Source: Phaeosaccion multiseriatum (taxonomy: Eukaryota > Ochrophyta, other classes). From it: a stretch of DNA of 64,000 nt. How positions within the stretch are numbered: position 1 is the first letter of the stretch; every line of letters begins with the position of its first letter. Shown here piece by piece: positions 57,440 through 64,000 of this stretch. A program made the position numbers and the translations under genes. The stretch spans positions 1,860,001-1,924,000 of the forward strand of contig OZ218956.1 in the NCBI GenBank assembly GCA_965112735.1. Reading direction: 5' to 3'. The notes under the pieces were generated by a model. The model searched no databases. It had not been told where the DNA came from and saw only the letters and a list, made by a program, of their open reading frames with translations.

Positions 57440-58339
57440 GCCTGCCTGCCGGCCTGTCTGCCTGACGCTGCCTGACTGACGTTAGTGAGTAAGTGAGTGC
57501 CTGAGTGCACTGACACTGAAAGTGACAGACACCGGTAATGTGAAACCGGTGCTGCTCCTGCTGCTTCCCGTTACGAGAAGTTTCTTTCCTCTTCGCTCGC
57601 TGCACTGTGCTTACTGACTGAGTATACGCTCGACTCCAATGCTTTCTCTTGGCAATCTCCCGCCCTCCTCTCCTTCTCGCACACATGTATCTGACTGGGG
57701 CTGGCACGTCATGGCAGGGCTTCACGGCGGCGGAGGCGGCTCGAGAGGTGTGCGAAGAGGCACAGAAGCAAGGTGAGGGGGAACAGGTGTATCCAAGGGG
57801 GGGAGGGGGGTGAGGGGTGTGTGTCGCAGACACCAAGAGGCAGAGGGAGAAGGAAGGATGAGTGGAGTCGAGTGGAGTGGGAGGGAGGAGGAGAAGGAAG
57901 TGAGGGAAGAGAAGGAGGAAGAGGAGGAGGAGGAGGAGGAGGAGGAGGAGGAGGAGGAGGAGGAGCAGGAGCAGGAGGAGGAGCAGGAGGAGGAGCAGGA
58001 GGAGGAGGAGGAGGCGGAAGAGGAGGCGGAAGAGGAGGCACAACAGCACAGCCGACCTGACTGGTCTACTTCAGCCCCTAAGCCGGACAGGCCACCCAGC
58101 GGACAAGGGCTCCACCGCCCCTCTACACTGTCACTGACCGGCCAACTACGGTCCGACTGAAGTGGGTGCTTCGCCCTCCCTCCGTCCCCCTTCTCTTTGC
58201 TTTGTACCCGCTCTGCTATGCTCTTCTCTTCTCTTCTCTTTTCTTCTCTGGTCTGTCCTTCTGTCACTACTCAGGGGCCGCGGACAACATCTCGGCAGTC
58301 GTCATTTATCTGGATGAGGGGATGGGGATGGGGCAGTAG
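48619..58339 (+). CDS. Plastid-targeted STN7/STN8-like kinase - PDZ - PP2C phosphatase fusion
   Basis: Twenty-one exons: 48619-48904, 48998-49065, 49400-49447, 49793-49890, 50278-50668, 51001-51117, 51329-51417, 52065-52174, 52564-52826, 53052-53193, 53457-53535, 53867-53960, 54316-54363, 54941-55108, 55700-55837, 56023-56111, 56324-56432, 56850-56967, 57189-57304, 57718-57772 and 58275-58339. All phases join without a stop (896 residues). Leader: signal peptide ending KACAFVGQ, then an Arg-rich transit stretch. Kinase, about 87-460: NNGSFGVV loop (first Gly is Asn), Lys112, HRDIKPAN (284-291), DFG (305-307), SPEYAAPEE, then [16 protein letters not shown] and [12 protein letters not shown], features typical of the STN7/Stt7/STN8 group. 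PDZ-like, about 500-590 ([27 protein letters not shown]). PP2C, about 612-890, has all metal-binding acids: RAVQED (629), VFDGHRG (661), TDGLW (835), ADN (879). Should act on thylakoid or stromal phosphoproteins. An acidic/poly-Lys insert sits in the kinase. Confidence 0.88.
51466..52052. repeat. CTCAC pentanucleotide satellite in kinase intron
   Basis: Nearly 590 bp of CTCAC and CCCCT units fill intron 51418-52064, with a higher-order unit containing CACTTGCCTCCCCTCCCCTC repeated several times. All three frames stay open, giving artificial Ser/Pro/His ORFs over 200 residues. Confidence 0.95.
53405..53441 (+). repeat. Tandem pair of the TGTATCACCAACTGC element
   Basis: Two adjacent copies of TGTATCACCAACTGC in intron 53194-53456. 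Single copies or close variants occur at many other places in the window (see findings), so this pair is a useful reference. Confidence 0.75.
54718..54930. repeat. TCTG/TCCG/TCCA array
   Basis: About 210 bp of tetranucleotide repeats just before the acceptor of the first PP2C exon (54941). Confidence 0.92.
55195..55490. repeat. 34-bp minisatellite in PP2C part of the gene
   Basis: About eight near-perfect 34-bp units containing GTGAGTGAATGAGACAGG and GTATAGGAGAGGTGG, in intron 55109-55699. A GTGA run lies at the donor side and a CACT run at the acceptor side (about 55530-55590). The last unit carries an extra GGTATA. Confidence 0.93.
56700..56845. repeat. CTCC/CCTT array at an intron 3' end
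   Basis: Tetranucleotide pyrimidine array ending at the acceptor of exon 56850-56967; an upstream CCCTT array lies at about 56508-56590. Confidence 0.9.
57305..57490. repeat. GACT tetranucleotide array
   Basis: About 180 bp of GACT, GCCT and GTCT units directly after the donor of exon 57189-57304. Confidence 0.9.
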
Positions 58340-59165
58340 TCGGCCCCATGCACGCCTAGCGGTTTTGCTCTAGGCCGCTAGGCCGCTCGGCCTTCGGCCG
58401 ATCTAGGCCTAGGCCGGCGGCCTCCGTCCGCTCTAGACCGCTCACTTTTCAGTCCTAGGCGGCCTATATAACCCGCCTCTAGGCAGCCTCCCAGTGACCG
58501 TGGGCGCGTGCGTGGTGCCGCCCAGCCAGTGGGTAGCAGCACACCTGTAGGTCTGCACTCCTCGTAGGGCCAGCGAGGCGGAATAGACAACACGAACGAA
58601 GTCTACTCCTCACCTCCAATCCCATGCAATGAAACTGACTACTCTTTGCACTCTGGGCACTCCCACCGTCCGCCTAGTTGACTGGCGTCTGCCTTAGGCC
58701 GCGCGGGCCTCCGCCCCGCTTAGTCGACCCCTGAAACACTATTCGACCCCTGACACACTATCGCCCACATTCTCGATAGCGCGCTATCGGCCCCCCCGGG
58801 GACCGATAGCGGATAGCGTGCCGGCTGGCGCCGGCCGATAGCGGATAGCGCGCCGGCTGGCGCCGGCGATAGCGGATAGCGTGCCGGCTGCGCCGGCGAT
58901 AGCGGATAGCGGATAGTGTGTCAGGGGTCGAACACTATCGCCCACATTCTCGATAGCGTGCCGGCTGGCGCCAGCCGATAGCGGATAGCGGATAGTGTGT
59001 CAGGGGTCGAGCTTAGGTCGTCTAGGAGGCGTCTCAAATGAAGGGTAAGGATATGAACTGAAACTTCGTACTGCCTTGAACACTTTTTTCTTTTTTTCTT
59101 TTTTCTATTTATCTCCCTCTCTCTCTCTCTTGTGTCAAGCACCCCCCTTTTCGTACAAAAAAGAG
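58340..59165. other. Spacer kinase-phosphatase to QNG1, repeat island
   Basis: No gene. The first half (about 58360-58720) is rich in CTAGGC and GGCC palindromes. The second half is the inverted-repeat cluster listed next. The last about 150 bp (T-rich) should be the QNG1 promoter. Confidence 0.6.
58724..59010. mobile_element. MITE-like nested inverted repeats
   Basis: A 20-bp left arm TCGACCCCTGACACACTATC at 58743-58762 is matched exactly by its inverse at 58912-58931 and again at 58991-59010. A variant left arm starts at 58724. The interior is made of GATAGCGGATAGC units, CGCCCACATTCTCGATAGC (twice) and GCCGGCTGGCGCCGGC palindromes. No coding capacity. It looks like two nested or overlapping non-autonomous inverted-repeat elements. 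A diverged copy is at about 6565-6660. Confidence 0.6.
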
Positions 59166-60830
59166 ATGGAAAACGAGACACGACCCTGTCCCAGTCAGGA
59201 CGGCGCGGAGAAAGGATTGGATAGCGTAGAGAAGGCGGGAACGGAGGCAGGGGAAGCGCCATCGGCGACAGTCGCCGACTCCTCACAGGTAAAGCGCGGG
59301 CTTTGCAGCATCGAAAGACAGCGTGCTTGGGAAAATTGAGCACCTCTGGTCCACGATGGTCTGGTCCGGCCCTCTTTCCTTCAGTCCCTGTCGCATACCG
59401 TCCCTGGTAAAGCGCGGGTAAAGCGCGGGTAAAGCGCTCCCTATGATGCAAAGATGATACCAAGCCTCTGGACCCCGCCCCTTTCCCACATGCCCTCCCT
59501 CTCCCTTGCAAAATGACACATTATCTCCTCGCCAGATAAAGACCTCGCCAGAGCACGAGAAGGAATGCGTGGCTGTCGCTGGGGGCGACGTTTCTAGTGT
59601 AGCGGACAAAATGGCAGGGGCGTCTCTTGGGGAAGATTGTCTCTTGAACACAGGTACGTCTCAAGGAGACGCGACGATGCACTCCCTGTGCACCTTCCCT
59701 CTTCCTCCCCCACCTCCCCCCTCTCTCTCCTTCTCGATGTCTTTGTCCCCCCCCTCTCTTTTGCGCGCGCTCTCTCTCTGTGTGTGTGTCTGTGTCTGCG
59801 CGTCTCTCTATCCGTGTCTCTCTATCTCTCTCTGTGTGTCTCTCTCTCGCCTCTCTGCATCTCTCTCCCCCTCCCTACATACATACATCCCCCCTCTTTC
59901 TCTACTTCCCCCCCATCTCTCTCCTCCCTCCTTTCTCCCTATTCAAACGCGAACCACCACCGAGGATCAACACCCACTTCCTTTCCCTGTGTGCCCATCT
60001 CCCTCTCCCTTTCCCCTATCCGTCCCTCCCCCTTTCCCTCTATTTTTCTCCTTTACCTCTACCTCCCCCCTTCCCCCCCCGCCTCACCCTGCCCAGTCCG
60101 CGAGTCAGCGAGGGCAATCATGGAGCAGCAGGAGGTGGTGAGCTTCAGCGAAGAGGCCCTGGTAGCGCATGTGGAGAGTATGAAGGACACGCGTGTCTCC
60201 GACATATACAAGTAAGCCCCAAGCGAGCAAAGTAGTGCAATGGAGGGAAAAACAATTAGATCGTTAAGTAGGGAGTAGGGCCAGAGCTCCCCGTCCATTT
60301 CTGGGCGGGCATTATCGCTGCCCTCCCTCGGGATCCTCCTCATCAATCGACTCTGACTGCTGCTGCGGTAGTCACCAACTGCTGCTGTATCAACAACTGC
60401 TGGTGGTGCTAGTGCTCTCCCCTCCCGTCCCTTTCCGAATGAACGGAATGAAGACTGACTCATGGCTCTCTGATTCATCACTGAATGCAGAAAGTGCACG
60501 CGGCGTGTCAGTTACCCGCTGCAGTTCCGAAACGTCAATGAGGAAATCAACTTCCACTGCGTGCTGGCACTGCTTAGGTCAGGGGCGGCCTTCGAACAGG
60601 AGCTCACGGTAAGGGCGTGCCTTTATTGGCTTCATTTGACTTCATTCGTGCTCTCAATGGGGGGGCTAACTGGGCCTCCAATGCCCCCCATGTCTCCCCC
60701 CCTCTCGATTGCCTCTTCCTTTTGTTTTGTCTTGCCTGCGTGTCTATCCCTCCACACTCTCTCTCTTTCTCCCTTTCTCTTTCTCCCTCTCTCTCTCTCC
60801 CTCTCTCTCTCTTTCTCTCTCCCATCTCTC

Positions 60831-60866
<36 letters not shown>

Positions 60867-63223
60867 ACACTCCTTCTCCCTCTCTCTCTCCCACCTTTCT
60901 GTCTTGTCTGCCTTTGCTTCTGTATTCTTCTCCTACTGATGTGCCATACATGTAACGTCTGCATGTAGGTCGGTGGCCTTGTCTGTGGTACGAGAGCGAG
61001 GGCGTACTCCCCAAGCCCCTCTGACTCCCCCAACCCCTCTAACGCCCTCACCCCCCCTCCCCCCTTCGCCCCTCTTCTCCCTTTGGACGGACGGTTTCAG
61101 AAACTGTCCCGTCAATCTGTGGAGGACTGCCACAAATTCGGCCTCATTGGGCTGCACATCAGCAGGTGCTGTGTGGGTAGGGGGGGGGGATGGCAGCGGA
61201 CGAGAGGGGAGGAGGGAGTGAGAGAGTGAGAGGGTGATACACTGTACTATTATTTTTTGATCGTGTTGCCTGCCCCCCTCCCCTCCTGTCCACTGCCTCG
61301 CACGCCCTTGCTATGTGACCTTCTCGAATCGACTGACGCTGAAAGGTTTTACGGCTCTGCGTAGTGCTCCTTGTCTTGCCTTGTCTTACTCCCTCCGTCT
61401 CTCTCTCCCTCTCTCTCTGTGTGTGTCTGTCTCGCTCTTGTTCTCCTTTTGGTTCCTCCCTCCCTCCCTCCCCCTCTCCCCCTCTCTCTCCCTCCCTCCT
61501 TCCCTCCCCCCACACCCTCTAGTGTTAAGCTGGACGCGGCATTCATGTGTAACATCACAAATGGCGACATCGCCACGAACTTCAACATCCCCACCCATGT
61601 GGACGTGCCGTCGGAGATCCCCGGGGTGCAGATGCAGAAGCCTGGCGACCTGGTGCCGTTTGTGGAGGACATGAAGACCACTCTCCATGTGAGTTTCAAG
61701 TTCGTGAGAATGGGGTCAGGGATTACAGGATCCAGCAGAATTGTAGAGCAAGTTGGCGTCTCTCTCTCGTCTCCCTCCCCCCCCCTGCTGCTTCTGTACC
61801 ACCAACTGCTGCTGTTCTGACACGCTTGACACGCCCCCCCCCCCCCCTCCCAGGCCGCCGGTGCCCGCTTGCAAGAGCTCGGCTGCCCGGATTTTGCCAC
61901 CTTTGTTCGAAGTGTGGGCAACAAGGATGGTGTGGGGGGGTTTGTACGCGCTCTGACCAAGGCCTTTTCGGGCTTCAATGACTGTGCCGCTGTGCCGCTA
62001 CCGAGTGTCTCGCTGCTTGAGCCGCTGCCTCTCATGATGCACAAGAACGCACAGTGCCTCGCTGCTGAGCTCCATCACCGTATGGGGGGGAAGGTGAGAG
62101 AGAGTGTGTGTGTGTGTGCGTGTGTGTGTGTGTGTGTGTGAAGCAGAGGTTTCAGAGGGGATAGGGCAGAGCGTCAGAGAGGGAAGAGGACAGAGGACAG
62201 AAAGTGGAGGACGGAGGACAAAGGTTCGCAGGCAGCTGAGCGAAGCGGAATAGAGCTGATGGGGAGGGAGGGTGAGGTAAAAGTGTGGATAAGCGGCAAA
62301 ATGGCGGAGCATGCAGAGGTATATGGGGGGAGAGGGAGGAAACCACCCCCCTCTCCTGTTTCCGTTCCCAATCTGCCCATCCCGCTCTGATCCGACCACA
62401 TCCACCCACCCACGCACCCTCCTCCTCTTTCTGAAGGTCCCGGAGCTTCTCTTCTCGGATGTGGAGTCCCTAACCCCCTACGCGGACGCTGACGTGGTGT
62501 CCTGCCTCATCAATCTCGACATTCTTGTGCCCAAGGAGGGCCTGTCCAAGCCCGAGGCGTTTCACGCAAGGTAGCTTGCTTACATGCTGGGAGAGGAGAG
62601 GAGAGGGGAGGGGAGGGTGGTGGGTGGGTGGGGAGAGGAGGGGACGGGACGGGACGGGAGGGGAGGGGAGGAGAGTGGAGTGGAGGGGAGGGGAGGGGTG
62701 GAGAGCGGAGGGGAAGGGTGGGGTGAGGGTTGGATGGGATTGTATCGTAAGGGATGGGATGGGATGGCAGTGGGTGGGAGGGGATGGCAGTGGATGGGAG
62801 GGGATGGCAGTGGGTGTGAGGGGATGGCAGTGGATGGGAGGAGATGGCAGAGGATGGGAGGGGATGGCAGTGCATGGGAGGGGATGGCAGTGGATGGGAG
62901 GGGATGGTGGGATAGGAGAGGACTTCCTCTCCCCTAACCTCTGCACTACCTTTGCTCATACGCCTCTGCACTTGCCCTTTCCTGCCCATACACCTCTGCA
63001 TGCCCCCTTAGACACACGGACGTGTTGCGGGCGGTGTCAGCGCAAGTCGTGGACGTGATGGCCGGGCGACTCGGCAGCGGCTTTGTGCCTCTCGACCTCA
63101 GGTGCGGGGGAGAGAAGAACCTGTGTGTGCGTGTGTGTGTGTGAGAGAGAGAGAGTGAGTATGAATTTGTTCTTCGCTTACCTGCCCCCCCCTCCCTTCC
63201 CTCTGTTCTTCGCGCTTGGGTGA

Positions 63224-63254
<31 letters not shown>

Positions 63255-63370
63255 ATCTCTACCCTTTACCCATCCACCGCTACTCTAGCCTGTATCTGGC
63301 TCAGCTCAGCCGTGGCAAGTCCCAAAAAGCCAAGCCTCGCTTTGCCCCTGTTCGCTCCACAATGCTCTGA
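59166..63370 (+). CDS. QNG1: Queuosine-salvage protein (DUF2419, QNG1-like)
   Basis: Ten exons: 59166-59288, 59536-59653, 60097-60211, 60491-60608, 60969-61165, 61523-61688, 61854-62093, 62437-62570, 63012-63101 and 63289-63370. All phases join to 460 residues. The first about 80 residues are polar and variable. The family core follows: VSYPLQFRNVNEEINFHCVL, FGLIGLHISSVKLDAAFMCN, IPGVQMQKPGDLVPFVEDM, DGVGGFVRALTKAFSGFNDC, LPLMMHKNAQCLAAELHHRM and DVESLTPYADADVVSCLINL. In other eukaryotes this family hydrolyses queuosine 5'-monophosphate to free queuine for tRNA anticodon modification, in the cytosol. The exon starting at 60969 carries a Pro-rich stretch; an alternative in-frame acceptor at 61101 (TTTCAG) would remove 44 residues, and I cannot choose between them. 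The basic C terminus (KSQKAKPRF) is short. Intron 62571-63011 carries a GGATGGCAGTGGATGG-type array. Confidence 0.75.
62581..62910. repeat. GGATGGCAGTGGATGG-type minisatellite
   Basis: A GGGGA-rich start passes into about six 20-bp units built on GGGATGGCAGTGGATGGGAG, in intron 62571-63011 of the QNG1-like gene. Single units occur in other spacers and introns (see findings). Confidence 0.88.
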
Positions 63371-64000
63371 GTGTGCCTTCACTGGGCACACGGTAGGAGA
63401 GGGGAGAGAAAACAGAACGACATTCACCACGAGGTTACTGCAGGAGGAGACGGGAAAAGCAGCCGCCGCCGCAGCAGCAGCAGCAGTAGCAGAGGAATGA
63501 GGGGGGGGGGAGAACGATGCGGAGAACGATGACAGGGACCCGCATGAGCCATTTGATGAGGGTTTAACGAAAGAGGTGAAGGGGCGAAGCCCCGTTTGGA
63601 AGTATATGTTTCTCATGAAGGAAAGGGAAGCTGGATGTGGTGATGAAAAGGGAGAGGGCAGCGGCGGAGGAACAGAGAGAGAAACAGGCAGCTGCTGCTG
63701 ATAATTGTGCTGCACTGTTTACAGATGATGGTCGAGGGAGGAAAAGGACGATTTTTTTGACGACGTTGGACGACGTTTGACGACGTTTGACGACGCTTTA
63801 GCCCCCTATTTTAGACGAAATTAAGGCGAATTAAGATAAAAGGGCGTCAAAGGGCGTCAAAGTGCGTCAAATAGTTTAATCGTCAAAAAAAATAAAAAAA
63901 ATGGGGCGTCAAAAGTGCCACTCAACCGCGCAACGGCGAAGCGGTGGTCGAAAAGTAATTTCAGTTGAGACAATCTTTATACAGTAAGAGGAGGAAGATC
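63371..64000. other. 3' flank of QNG1 and A+T-rich inverted repeat at window end
   Basis: No gene supported. About 63745-63915 carries repeated TTTGACGACG units, then after an A+T-rich centre repeated GGCGTCAAAG units, the inverse orientation of the same core. The base composition is much more A+T-rich than in the rest of the window. Confidence 0.5.

Noticed and set aside
1-64000. Bacterial or organellar origin of the window
   Set aside because: Spliceosomal introns throughout, nuclear-encoded mitochondrial and plastid leaders, and OGT, APEX2 and COX15 of eukaryotic type.

Overview
This is nuclear DNA from a eukaryote, most likely a photosynthetic stramenopile (ochrophyte alga). Nearly every gene is split by GT-AG introns, and reading frames are restored across the junctions by codon phase. 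Two or three proteins begin with a secretory signal followed by an aromatic residue at the presumed cleavage site (CAFVGQ in the kinase-phosphatase, DGFRTTP in the UbiA protein). That is the bipartite targeting style of red-derived complex plastids. Other proteins start with mitochondrial-type presequences. The species cannot be named from sequence alone. Introns and spacers are saturated with microsatellites and minisatellites, so most long open frames in the window are translations of repeats.

Layout. 1-4101 (+): APEX2-type AP endonuclease, 5' end cut by the window edge. 4698-5984 (+): TMEM70/TMEM186-like mitochondrial membrane protein. 6975-10177 (+): plastid-type UbiA prenyltransferase. 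11231-13132 (-): class I methyltransferase with a signal-like N terminus. 13531-15195 (+): WDR89-like WD40 protein. 15795-16151 (+): doubtful small ORF. 16339-17983 (+): RMND1/DUF155 mitochondrial protein. 19101-21473 (-): COX15 heme A synthase. 21652-23526 (+): intronless CRAL-TRIO (Sec14) protein, divergent from COX15 across only 178 bp. 23833-24645 (+): intronless polytopic membrane protein. 25942-32158 (-): RhoGAP/FAM13-like/IQ protein in 12 exons. 32829-40314 (+): metazoan-type O-GlcNAc transferase in 11 exons. 41331-48126 (-): C2-domain multipass membrane protein in 11 exons. 48619-58339 (+): plastid-targeted STN7/STN8-like kinase fused through a PDZ-like domain to a PP2C phosphatase, 21 exons. 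59166-63370 (+): queuosine-salvage (DUF2419/QNG1) protein in 10 exons.

The genes do not form an operon or one pathway. Three (COX15, the TMEM70-like protein, RMND1/DUF155) point to mitochondrial respiratory-chain assembly or translation. Two or three (UbiA, kinase-phosphatase, perhaps the methyltransferase) point to the plastid. OGT, the RhoGAP protein and the C2 protein are signalling or membrane proteins.

The most notable item is the kinase-PDZ-PP2C fusion. It would put thylakoid-type kinase and phosphatase activities on one polypeptide, and the key catalytic motifs of both halves are present. Other points of interest are a RhoGAP domain with glycine at the arginine-finger position, a short dispersed element (core TGTATCACCAACTGCTG) in introns and in exons, MITE-like inverted repeats at 58.7-59.0 kb, and a conserved element just downstream of two transcription units. 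Exon coordinates were worked out by hand from splice consensus, phase and family similarity, and have not been checked against transcripts. No rRNA, tRNA or CRISPR locus was recognised; I did not do a systematic tRNA fold search.
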